DNA of 33,900 bases from DATKDU01 sp035512595. Its GTDB lineage: Bacteria > Planctomycetota > Planctomycetia > Pirellulales > Pirellulaceae. The position numbers were made by a program, and so were the translations under genes. Under the pieces are notes generated by a model, which was not told the DNA's origin, did not search any database, and saw nothing but the letters and a program-made list of their open reading frames with translations. Every line of letters starts with the position of its first letter. Within the stretch, counting starts at the first letter, position 1. The stretch is from contig DATKDU010000023.1 in the NCBI GenBank assembly GCA_035512595.1, positions 1 to 33,900 on the forward strand, in the 5' to 3' direction. Shown here piece after piece: positions 6,083-13,342 of this stretch.

Positions 6083-6898
6083 TCACCCTCCGTAGCCGCT
6101 GTAGCGGCGAATGCCACGGGCTAAGAGCCAGCGGGCCAGCAAGGCAAGGAAGACGACCCAGGCCAGCTCCAGCGCGAGCCCCCTGACGAGGTCCCAGCCG
6201 GTGACTTTTTCCAGGAAGACCGCGGCGGGGAAATAGGCCAGATATTGTAGCGGCGTATAGGTCACTATTGTGTGCCATGGCTCGGGGAGCATGTCGAGCG
6301 GAAACATGTGCCCCGACAGGAAGAAGCTGAACAGCATGTAGATGAACAGGAGCGAGCTGACTTCCAGGAGCCAGAACCCGACCAGCCCCATCGACGCCTC
6401 CAGGAAGAAGCCGAGCAGAAAGCCCATCACCAGCGAGGCCGCGAACGCCAGCATCGTTGTCGCGCTGGGCCAGCCGTCGAAGAAGCTGCGGCACAGGAAG
6501 AAGACCAGGGCAAAGGGCCCGATCGCCACGACGTAATACACCAGCTTGTGCGCCGCCCGCGACAGCAGAAAAAAGCCGACCAGATCGATCGGCTGCGTGA
6601 GATACTTTTTGATCTCCCCCGTGCGGATTTGAGCGGCAATCTGCGACGACAGGCCGGGCATGCTGGAAAACGCCCGCCCCACCATCGTCAGCAGGAAGTA
6701 CGCCACCATGTCCTGGTAGGTGAAGCCGTTGAGCGGCTCAAATCCCCTGGTCTGGAAGATCGCGTACCACAAAAAAATCTGCGTCACGATCGGCAAAAAC
6801 CGCATCAGCGTCCCCAGCGCGAAGTCGCCGCGGTAGACGAACCGCTCCTGGAGCGAGATGCTCAGGATCGTCCACCAGGTGGCAAGTCGAGAGTACAT
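6083..6898 (-). CDS. ABC-2 type permease, first subunit
   Basis: A 271-residue polytopic membrane protein with about six hydrophobic segments. The cytoplasmic segment IRTGEIKKYLTQPIDL is the conserved hallmark of the COG4587/COG3694 ABC-2 family permeases. It starts three bases after the ATPase stop and ends four bases before the second permease, so the three are translated as one operon. The two permeases are probably a heterodimer through which the ATPase drives export. The substrate cannot be read from the sequence. Confidence 0.88.
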   Translation of the reverse strand: MYSRLATWWTILSISLQERFVYRGDFALGTLMRFLPIVTQIFLWYAIFQTRGFEPLNGFTYQDMVAYFLLTMVGRAFSSMPGLSSQIAAQIRTGEIKKYLTQPIDLVGFFLLSRAAHKLVYYVVAIGPFALVFFLCRSFFDGWPSATTMLAFAASLVMGFLLGFFLEASMGLVGFWLLEVSSLLFIYMLFSFFLSGHMFPLDMLPEPWHTIVTYTPLQYLAYFPAAVFLEKVTGWDLVRGLALELAWVVFLALLARWLLARGIRRYSGYGG

Positions 6899-6901
6899 CA
6901 G

Positions 6902-7918
6902 TTACCTCGCAATGGCCGCCTCCGGTTCCACCGGAGCGCCGTGCTGCACCTGCGAAAACAGGTCGGCAATCACTTCCTCCAGGGGCGGGTCCTCGACGGC
7001 AATGTCCTCGATCGCGTGCTGCGCAAGGATCGCCGCCAGGGCTTTGGCAACCTGTGTGCGGTCGATGCGTATCTTCACCTTGGGAAGCTGCGTCTCGACG
7101 ACCTGCCCGAACCGCTCCAGCCCCGCGATCGGCGCTTCATCGGCCAGGGTGAGCGTGACGAGCTTCTGCCCGCTGAAACGGTCGATGATTCCCGATAGCG
7201 AGCCGTCGTAGCGGATTTGCCCGTGGGTGATGATCACGACCCGCTGGCAGAGAGCAGCCACGTCCTTCATGTAGTGGCTGGAGAGCATGATCGTAATCTG
7301 CCGCTGGTGCTGGTAGTGCTTGAGGAATTGCTGGATGCGGTGCTGGGCGACGACGTCCAGCCCGATCGTCGGCTCGTCGAGATACAGCACTTCCGGCTGA
7401 TGGAGAAGTGCGGCCGTGAGCTCCATCTTCATCCGCTCGCCGAGGGACAGCTCGCGGACGGGCTGGGCGAGGAGCTGTTTGATATCGAGCAGTTCTGTCA
7501 GCTCATCGAGTGTGGCCTGGAACTGGCTCGGCTCGATGCGGTAGATCTGCTGGTGCAGGCGGAACGATTCCTGCGCGGGGAGGTCCCACCAGAGCTGGTT
7601 CTTCTGCCCCATCACCAGGGCGAAGCGGCGGCGGTAGGCGATCTTCCGCTCCCAGGGGACGAAGCCCATCACGCGGGCCGTGCCGCCGCTGGGATAGATA
7701 ATTCCCGAGAGGAGCTTGAGGGTCGTGGTCTTCCCAGCGCCGTTGGGGCCGAGGAAGGCGACGAATTCCCCTTTTTCCACCCGCAGGCTGACGCTTTTGA
7801 CGGCCTGAACGTCGCGATATTGGCGGCTGAAGAGGCCCCGAATCGAGGCCCACAATCCCTCCCGCTTTTGATAGACGCGGTAGGACTTACTGAGGTTTTC
7901 GATTTCGATGACCGCCAT
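6902..7918 (-). CDS. ABC transporter ATP-binding protein (COG4586-like)
   Basis: A 338-residue ATPase. Walker A is GPNGAGKTT (residues about 57-65), the signature is LSLGERMKME (157-166), and Walker B is VLYLDEPTIGLD (177-188). The SYRVYQKREGLWASIRGLFSR stretch after residue 11 and the QKNQLWWDLPAQESF segment are typical of the COG4586 uncharacterised exporter ATPases that pair with two ABC-2 permeases. After the nucleotide-binding domain there is a C-terminal extension of about 100 residues ending EEVIADLFSQVQ. The start at 7918 gives the standard N-terminus MAVIEIENLSKSY; the longer open frame to 7993 is unsupported. It is the first gene of the exporter operon. Confidence 0.93.
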   Translation of the reverse strand: MAVIEIENLSKSYRVYQKREGLWASIRGLFSRQYRDVQAVKSVSLRVEKGEFVAFLGPNGAGKTTTLKLLSGIIYPSGGTARVMGFVPWERKIAYRRRFALVMGQKNQLWWDLPAQESFRLHQQIYRIEPSQFQATLDELTELLDIKQLLAQPVRELSLGERMKMELTAALLHQPEVLYLDEPTIGLDVVAQHRIQQFLKHYQHQRQITIMLSSHYMKDVAALCQRVVIITHGQIRYDGSLSGIIDRFSGQKLVTLTLADEAPIAGLERFGQVVETQLPKVKIRIDRTQVAKALAAILAQHAIEDIAVEDPPLEEVIADLFSQVQHGAPVEPEAAIAR

Positions 7919-7967
7919 GGCAACCCGATTATAGAAACGCGCGCCAGTTCGGGCCAGGACGCAGAAG

Positions 7968-8033
7968 TGCAAAGTTCCCAGTTCAAGGGTCAAAGTTGAA
8001 GGCGGCCTTCAACTTTGAACTTTGAACCTTGAA
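7968..8033. repeat. Heptamer inverted repeat (TTCAAAG type)
   Basis: The left side has 7-mers TGCAAAG, TTCCCAG, TTCAAGG, GTCAAAG and TTGAAGG (7968-8002). The right side, after a 3-base centre, has CCTTCAA, CTTTGAA, CTTTGAA and CCTTGAA (8006-8033). The inner three units on each side pair with only two mismatches. It lies between the pectate lyase stop and the promoter region of the exporter operon. Confidence 0.85.
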
Positions 8034-8036
8034 ATC

Positions 8037-9488
8037 TTACGGCGTCGCCGCCGCCAGGTATCGGCTCAAGAGCTCGATGTTTCTGGCAAAGGTCGCACTG
8101 TCGATGATCCGCGTCGTGTCGTCTCCTTGGCCGTGGTAACGGAGCTTCCCCTCTTCGACCCACGCGCCCCGCTCGTCCTGGGCGGCAATCACGCTGCGGA
8201 CCTGATCCTCCAGCGACTTGGTCGCTCGCGGCAGTTCTGGCTGGCGATCGCGACGCCGGGCAAGTTCCTCCTCGGTCAGCTTGGAAAGTTGCTCGTACTG
8301 CCGCGAAAGCTGCTCCACTTTGCTGCCTACCTGAAAGCCGTAGTGCGTCGGCAGGTCAGAGTCGTCGTAAACCAATTCGTAGGTTTTCGTGAAGTACAAG
8401 GGCTTGTTGGTCTTGAGCTCATAGAAACGGGCCAGGCGGCCGTCGGGCAACTGCGATCTGCGAAGATACGCCAGTGCCCGCGGGATGGGATCCAGGAAAT
8501 CACGATCTCCCGTTTCGACATACAGCCGCATGAGCGTACTGATCACCCCTTGCGATTCACCGCCGGAGATGGCCGGCGGCTCGAACTTGCGGGCCCACAC
8601 AGGCTGCATGTCGAAGTTGTATTGCTGCGCCCAGGCCGGCTGCGGCTCGGGCATCTGGGCATGGATCAGAAACCTACCGCCGCGGAGTGCGGCGTCGCGA
8701 TACCGGGGCTCGCGATAGATTCTCTCGGCCAGCAGCAGCATCTCGATCGTGTCAGCCATCGCGTTGTCGTTGAGCGTGTAGAACACCCAGTAGTCGCCGC
8801 CGGGATATTTGCGCGGCCAGTCCGCCGGATAGTTCGCTTTCACGCTGGCATCTTTGACCGCTTCGCTCGGCACGTCGTAGACCTGCGCCCAAGCGCCGCC
8901 TGGAAACTGCGCCCTGAGAACTCCCTCGAGCGCGTACTTCGCCCCCTCGTGAATCCGCTCGTTCTCAAACTTGAGCACCTGATCGAGCCGCATCAGGAAT
9001 CGCAATGCCGACTGCGTTTTGTCGTCGTCGAAGCTGGTATGGTTGCGCGGCCGCCGTTTCCTCTGGGTGTCCACTCGGTAGTCGTGCCGCACGCGCTGCT
9101 CGGGCGCAAACTCGATCGAAGCGTTCCAGCCGCCGCTCTTGTACTGCCCTTGCAGCAGACATTCCCCGGCCGCCAATGCCGCGTCGAGGAGGTACTTTTC
9201 GCCCGTCCGCTCGTAAGCCTCGAGGTACGCCAGCCCGACGCTGGGCGTTCCCGGCGGCTGCAGCCATACCGTGTCGATGCCGGTCTTCCCTTCCCCCTCG
9301 CGCTTCGCCAGGTCGGCGCTGTACCGGTAAACGTAGCCGCCGTGCGACGCCACCTGGCCGGCATAGAAATCGACCGCCCTGCGCAGTGCCGCCTGAGCCT
9401 GTGTGGGCAGTGGCTCTTGGGCCGCGGCCGATGCAACAAAGATTGCACAGCAGCCGGCAATCAAGACCTTGGGCAGCACTTGGCACAT
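8037..9488 (-). CDS. Secreted PelA-type pectate lyase (PL10-like)
   Basis: A 483-residue protein with an N-terminal signal peptide (about residues 1-24, ending in ASAAAQ). The body is an alpha-toroid-like lyase: VDFYAGQVASHGGYVYRYSADL near the N-terminus, SGGWNASIEFAPE, TSFDDDKTQSALRFLMRL, then LEGVLRAQFPGGAWAQVYD. The FDDD and GG-W motifs match the PelA/Pel-15E pectic acid lyase family (PF09492). Such enzymes cleave polygalacturonate by Ca-dependent beta-elimination. The start at 9488 is preferred over the open frame to 9593 because it begins the signal peptide and has AGGGAG upstream. Planctomycetes are rich in polysaccharide-degrading enzymes, so this fits. The true polymer substrate is not certain. 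Confidence 0.88.
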   Translation of the reverse strand: MCQVLPKVLIAGCCAIFVASAAAQEPLPTQAQAALRRAVDFYAGQVASHGGYVYRYSADLAKREGEGKTGIDTVWLQPPGTPSVGLAYLEAYERTGEKYLLDAALAAGECLLQGQYKSGGWNASIEFAPEQRVRHDYRVDTQRKRRPRNHTSFDDDKTQSALRFLMRLDQVLKFENERIHEGAKYALEGVLRAQFPGGAWAQVYDVPSEAVKDASVKANYPADWPRKYPGGDYWVFYTLNDNAMADTIEMLLLAERIYREPRYRDAALRGGRFLIHAQMPEPQPAWAQQYNFDMQPVWARKFEPPAISGGESQGVISTLMRLYVETGDRDFLDPIPRALAYLRRSQLPDGRLARFYELKTNKPLYFTKTYELVYDDSDLPTHYGFQVGSKVEQLSRQYEQLSKLTEEELARRRDRQPELPRATKSLEDQVRSVIAAQDERGAWVEEGKLRYHGQGDDTTRIIDSATFARNIELLSRYLAAATP

Positions 9489-9833
9489 GAAGGTGACTCC
9501 CTGGAGGGGTGGCGACCGAAGTCCGGCAGTTATCGTAATCCATTCGTGGTGGGGATGCATGTCGCTCGCTGGGGAGGGCGGGAGTCGCCGCACAAGACTT
9601 AAGAAAAGTCGTGCATCGGCGGGAAAGTCTTGCTGCGCCAGGCGTTAGGTGCAAAACGGGCCTGTGGCGGCACAAGGGTTTACAAGACTTGCCGCGCGGC
9701 CCAGGGAGAAGGGCGCGATAACACTTTTTTGCGACCTCCCCGCGCGCCCTTTGTGAACGGATGTATCGATCCGCCAGGGATTTGCGCTTGGCCGGATGCT
9801 CCCAGCCAATTGCCAGTTGATAACAGTCGGTTT

Positions 9834-9930
9834 AGCACGGGCGGCAACAGGACCTCAGGCAGCCAGTGCTGCGGACAGGCATGTTGAGAATTCGGATGTC
9901 AAAGAGCAAGTCGGGCACAGCGGCCCGTGC
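9834..9930 (-). ncRNA. Putative structured small RNA or long pelA leader element
   Basis: Read on the minus strand just downstream of a strong promoter, the predicted transcript begins with GCACGGGC (about 9923-9930), which can pair with GCCCGTGC at 9835-9842 to close a domain of about 97 bases. Inside are smaller hairpins, for example GCAGC/GCTGC near 9860-9873. I do not recognise a known RNA: the SRP GGAAG tetraloop region and RNase P motifs are absent. No T-run follows, so it may instead be the start of a 430-base leader of the pectate lyase gene. Confidence 0.35.
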
Positions 9931-9934
9931 TGAC

Positions 9935-9962
9935 ATTATACCGACTAGTGTCTTTTTGTCCA
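9935..9962 (-). promoter_or_regulatory. Strong sigma70-like promoter
   Basis: On the minus strand TGGACA (9957-9962, five of six) is followed after 16 bases by a perfect TATAAT (9935-9940). It is the best promoter match I noticed in the window. The start would be near 9928. The next gene downstream on that strand is the pectate lyase, whose start codon is about 440 bases away. Confidence 0.65.
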
Positions 9963-10795
9963 GAAACCTTTCTCTCTGCCCGCCCTTATCGCTCCGCGGG
10001 CCCGGCCGTTGACCCGGTGTCCCCTGGCGCCCGGGTGATAAGAGCTGCGGCACTGGAGAATCGGACCAGGTCTCCCGTTGCTGATAGCGCCTTTGCGCCG
10101 GCTCAGGGAGCCAACTTGCGCCGCCGGCCGTCGCCGCAGCGGACGCGTAAACGCTTGTCCCTGTGCCACTTACGCCGAGCGGCCGCCCGCGGCCCTGGCC
10201 GCAAGTCGTTTCAGGCGCTTTGCCCAATATAGCGCGTTTGCGCCGCGCGATCGGGCTGCCGCCAGCGCGGCGCGATAAGGGTTGATAATACCCCTAATGG
10301 GGGACTCCTGTTCACTCTTCTCGCCGCATGGCCCCGGCCAGCCAAGGGCGGAGAAACTTCCCTAACCCCGGCCGCATTTGCCGCGAGTGAGAACCGACGG
10401 CGTGCTTGAAAACCACCCGATTGTCAAAGAACCGCTTGTAACAAGCCGAGCAGCGCGCAGGAGTCCGCTGCCAGCCTGGCAGTGCGCCCGGCCGCGAATG
10501 GGCTGTCTGCAAGATTTATGCCACAATTGTACATTTATTTACGCCCCTGGGAAGCGCACGCGTCAGGGGCCGCCGGGTGCGGGCGGGGGCGGCTGATCGC
10601 GGGGCGGACGGCAGTGATTGAACGTGTTTCGGCAGGGCCGAGTCCTGCCAAAAGACGGCTTGCGGCTCGTGGGTGACGGGGGGCGTTTACCCGCCTCGCA
10701 CTGTCGGCAGCCGTCAGTGCCATCCCGCCGGGTGCTGCTCACGTCCCAGGTCGAGGCCAGCACGCTGTCCGGCGTGAAGTTGGCCAGGTACAGCA

Positions 10796-11368
10796 TCACT
10801 GATTCTTCGGCACGTTTATAAGGAACACCCACTGCAATTCTTTCTGCTCATATAACTTCCCTGCCTCGTAGTCTGTCAACCTGTCAAAGCGGCCATCACC
10901 GTCTACGTCGATGTAAGTATGCTTTATTGGTCCCGCTGAATGACCACCTTCTCCAAACGTGGTGAAAGCGACGTCTCGCAGCTCCGCCGTTCCCCTCTTG
11001 TACGACAGACCAAGGGAAACGCGGTCCTCGAGTCCGAAGTACGAAACAAGCGTCTGATCTCCGTCTGTCATCTTGACAGCGATCGTGGCGCCCTCGTCAT
11101 ACACAATATATTCCCCAGTAGTCTCGTTAAGACGAATGATCAGGGGACCCGCCTTTACAAGCGGCCTCATGTTGGCTTCACGCTCTGATTCGGACCGATC
11201 AAATCCCGCCGCAACCATTTTCTCGATGGTCGACCTATAGTGTTCCGCCCGCTCACGGTCGCTGAAGATCACAACCGAGCCCGTGCGCTGCGACATTCGA
11301 CCGAGCCCAAAGCCTGCCAACCCTGCAACGGTAGTAAGGACAATTAAGAGAATTGATTTACGATTCAT
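10796..11368 (-). CDS. Hypothetical protein with N-terminal membrane anchor or signal
   Basis: A 190-residue protein I do not recognise. Residues about 5-22 form a hydrophobic segment (ILLIVLTTVAGLAGFGLG), so it is exported or membrane-anchored. The remainder is soluble and mixed alpha/beta, with a C-terminal acidic loop YIDVDGDGRFDRLTDYE resembling an EF-hand or dockerin calcium loop (D-x-D-x-D-G pattern). Base composition is visibly less GC-rich than its neighbours, which together with the adjacent transposase remnants suggests transferred DNA. There is no clear Shine-Dalgarno before the ATG at 11368. It has no operon partner. The open frame is long enough and its composition protein-like enough that I consider it real. 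Confidence 0.7.
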   Translation of the reverse strand: MNRKSILLIVLTTVAGLAGFGLGRMSQRTGSVVIFSDRERAEHYRSTIEKMVAAGFDRSESEREANMRPLVKAGPLIIRLNETTGEYIVYDEGATIAVKMTDGDQTLVSYFGLEDRVSLGLSYKRGTAELRDVAFTTFGEGGHSAGPIKHTYIDVDGDGRFDRLTDYEAGKLYEQKELQWVFLINVPKNQ

Positions 11369-11445
11369 TGTAGTTTGTGTGTTTCACCATTTTTACGACG
11401 AGTGCAGGGGGCAGGGGGACAAAGGGGGGCATTCTACAGGGCATT

Positions 11446-11652
11446 CTACTTTTCGGCCTGCTTCCGCGGCCGGCCGCGGGGAGGTAACGTTGATTCTACT
11501 CCCAATTGACGCGCGGTACGCCTGGTCCACGACTCACTGCCGAAGGGAGTCCCGCGATGGATGCTGGGGCGGATCGCCGAGACTTCGGCCTCCATCTGAG
11601 GCTCCTTCGCCGCCGACTTCCAGTTTCGCGGCGGGAACTGCCGAGGGACCAT
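11446..11652 (-). pseudogene. C-terminal fragment of a REP-associated (RAYT-like) transposase
   Basis: The 68 codons end in the segment SIHRGTPFGSESWTRRTARQ followed by LGVESTLPPRGRPRKQ. This closely matches the conserved C-terminus of the Y1/HUH transposases of the RAYT group (RG-PFG-W...TA--LGLESTLRPRGRPRK). The N-terminal catalytic part (HUH and tyrosine) is absent, and an in-frame stop lies just upstream of the visible fragment. It is therefore a decayed remnant. Confidence 0.8.
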
Positions 11653-11725
11653 CCATCATCGACGAGCCGCAGGCGTCTTCTGGCAGGACACAGCCCCGCG
11701 GACAACGACGCTGGCAAAGTGATGC

Positions 11726-11908
11726 TCACGGCCCATGCCCAAACTCGGCCGGCAGCGGCGTGATCTGGGGATGCAGGGGATCGACGAAACTGCCGTCCGA
11801 CTCGTAGAACCGGGCGCTCGACCAGCGCCAATCGCGGGCGTGTTTGCACAGCCCGCGCTGCACCGGTTTGTTATGAATGTAATCAATCGCTGCCTGCACT
11901 GCTTTGAC
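11726..11908 (-). pseudogene. C-terminal fragment of an IS200-like/RAYT transposase of a second subtype
   Basis: About 60 codons contain AAIDYIHNKPVQRGL followed by RDWRWSSARFYESDG, the standard C-terminal signature of Y1 transposases (YIHNNPVRxGL...DWxWSSAR). Everything N-terminal is missing: the frame is entered directly from a REP-like palindrome at 11919-11944. It is in a different frame and of a different subtype from the fragment just downstream, so at least two insertions have decayed here. Confidence 0.85.
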
Positions 11909-11918
11909 GGGGAGCGGA

Positions 11919-11944
11919 GTGGCAGACAGGAATGTCTGCCCCAC
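11919..11944. repeat. REP-like palindrome (GTGGCAGACA type)
   Basis: GTGGCAGACA and TGTCTGCCCCAC arms around a short GGAA centre, with one unpaired base. It abuts a RAYT-like transposase remnant, the usual neighbour of REP sequences. Confidence 0.8.
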
Positions 11945-12090
11945 TGCAATTTCGCTGCCTACCCTGATTAGGGTATGTCCATCGGTCGCCAGGGATGAAC
12001 AATCAAGGGGTACGGTGACCCCGCGTTTTCGCTTCAGGAGCGGATTCCGCCTTCGCAGGCAATTGCGATTCGATCGATGAGGTGCTGGCC

Positions 12091-13296
12091 ATGCCCGATC
12101 ACGTCCCGATTGTTCACGAGCCGCTGGTCAATCACGAAGGATTCCACGAGGGCGAGCGCCCCCCTGCCGACGGCATTGGCCTGTGCCTGTCCGGCGGCGG
12201 CTACCGGGCCATGCTGTTTCACGTCGGCACGTTGTGGCGGCTCAACGAGCTGGGGCTGCTGTCGCGGATCGACCGCATCTCCAGCGTTTCCGGCGGCTCG
12301 ATCACCGCCGGAGCGCTGGGTGTCGGCTGGAAAGACTTCTCCTGGAATCAGGACAAAACGCAAGTGACGGCGGCCAGCTTTCGCGAGCACTTCGTCGAGC
12401 CGGTCCGAAGGCTGGCGCGCCAGACGATCGACCTGGCGGCCATCGGCTGGGGAATTCTCTCCCCGTTCAGCTCGATTGGCGATCAGATTGCGGACGCCTA
12501 TGACGAGACGCTGTTTCACGGGGCGACGCTGGCGGACCTGCCGGACGATTGGAGCGCGAGCGTGCCGCGCAGCGGCGGACCGCGGCTGGTCATCAATGCC
12601 ACCAACGTGCAGACCGGTTCGCTGTGGCGGTTCTCCAAGCCGTACATGGCGGACTATCGCGTGGGGCTGGCTCCGCAGCCGACGATTGCCCTTTCGCAGG
12701 CCGTCGCCGCGTCGAGCGCCTTTCCGCCGTTCTTGTCGCCGGTGAAGCTCAACCTATCCGGCGTCGTCTTTAAGCAGGGTATTCCCGCCGGCCCGGTCGA
12801 TTCCCCCTTGCGGCGCGAGGCAGTGCTGACCGACGGGGGCGTCTACGACAACTTGGGGCTGGAGCCGATCTGGAAGCGGTATCGAACGGTCCTGGTGAGC
12901 GATGCGGGGCGCAGAATGCAGGACGATCTCAGCCCGGCAACCGACTGGGCTCGCCATTCCCGGCGGCTGATCGACCTGCTGCAAAGCCAGATCTCCAGCC
13001 TACGCCGCAAACAGGTCGTCCAATCGTATCGGCAGGGGGAGCGGTTGGGCGCTTACTGGGGGATTCAGACGGACATCGCCAAGTTTCAGCTTCCAAGCGC
13101 CCTAGACTGTCCTTATGAGAAGACCCGCGCAATCGCCGCCATCGATACCAGACTGGCGGCAATGTCCGAGCGGGATCAAGAGCGGCTGATCAACTGGGGT
13201 TATGCCGTCTGTGACGCGGCAGTCCGCCGGCACGTCGCCGAATACCAAGCGGCCGCGCGTCCGGCCGGCTTCCCGCATCCGGCGACCGGATTGTAG
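12091..13296 (+). CDS. Patatin-like phospholipase
   Basis: A 401-residue protein. The glycine-rich oxyanion loop LCLSGGGYRAMLFHVG lies at about residues 31-46. The nucleophile elbow SSVSGGS has Ser67 as nucleophile, with Ser in place of the usual first Gly of GxSxG. The catalytic aspartate is Asp248 in LTDGGVYDNLG. This Ser-Asp dyad in the expected order marks the patatin/phospholipase A2 superfamily. There is no signal peptide or membrane helix, so it is probably cytosolic. The ATG at 12091 is chosen over an in-frame GTG at 12082 because GAGG (about 12079-12082) is then well spaced. It is the first of three same-strand genes, 46 bp ahead of a metallopeptidase. In other bacteria patatins serve as secreted toxins or as membrane-degrading defence effectors; no cyclase or sensor gene is seen here. 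Confidence 0.93.
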   Translation: MPDHVPIVHEPLVNHEGFHEGERPPADGIGLCLSGGGYRAMLFHVGTLWRLNELGLLSRIDRISSVSGGSITAGALGVGWKDFSWNQDKTQVTAASFREHFVEPVRRLARQTIDLAAIGWGILSPFSSIGDQIADAYDETLFHGATLADLPDDWSASVPRSGGPRLVINATNVQTGSLWRFSKPYMADYRVGLAPQPTIALSQAVAASSAFPPFLSPVKLNLSGVVFKQGIPAGPVDSPLRREAVLTDGGVYDNLGLEPIWKRYRTVLVSDAGRRMQDDLSPATDWARHSRRLIDLLQSQISSLRRKQVVQSYRQGERLGAYWGIQTDIAKFQLPSALDCPYEKTRAIAAIDTRLAAMSERDQERLINWGYAVCDAAVRRHVAEYQAAARPAGFPHPATGL

Positions 13297-13342
13297 GGTC
13301 GTCATCGCACTCGGAGCAGCGCTGCGAAATCCGGAGATTCCC

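Larger units (their letters stand above)
9489..10795. other. Long region without a convincing gene
   Basis: About 1.3 kb. The short open frames in it have no recognisable motif. It contains a strong minus-strand promoter with a possible structured RNA (9834-9962), an inverted repeat GGGCGCG/CGCGCCC (9711-9749) with a T-run in the loop, several CAAGACTT/AAGTCTTG copies (9593-9692), a GGGGTATTATC-like patch near 10290, and an AT-rich island at about 10510-10552 that stands out from the GC-rich surroundings. It may be decayed accessory DNA with a long pelA leader at its left end. Confidence 0.6.
11369..12090. other. Mobile-element graveyard and upstream region of the patatin gene
   Basis: About 720 bp without an intact gene. 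It holds a duplicated GGGCATTCTAC (near 11427-11450), two transposase fragments on the minus strand (annotated separately), a REP-like palindrome at 11919-11944, a small hairpin TACCCT/AGGGTA at 11960-11975, and a GGGGT/ACCCC hairpin at 12007-12022. No convincing promoter for the patatin gene was identified. Confidence 0.7.

Noticed and set aside
6272..7198. 308-codon open frame on the plus strand
   Set aside because: It is antisense to the ABC permease and ATPase genes and shows no domain or membrane pattern of its own.
8022..9602. 526-codon open frame on the plus strand
   Set aside because: It is the antisense shadow of the pectate lyase, a common result of high GC at third codon positions. 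The translation has no recognisable motif.
9834..9930. SRP (4.5S) RNA or RNase P RNA
   Set aside because: The conserved SRP apical loop (GGAAG...AGCA) and RNase P core motifs are absent, although the size is near that of a small SRP RNA.
10563..10832. 89-codon minus-strand frame beginning MGVPYKRAEESVMLYLANFT
   Set aside because: The first part looks protein-like, but the frame soon turns into Pro/Arg-rich sequence and overlaps the 3' end of the 190-residue gene. It may be a decayed fragment but cannot be assigned.
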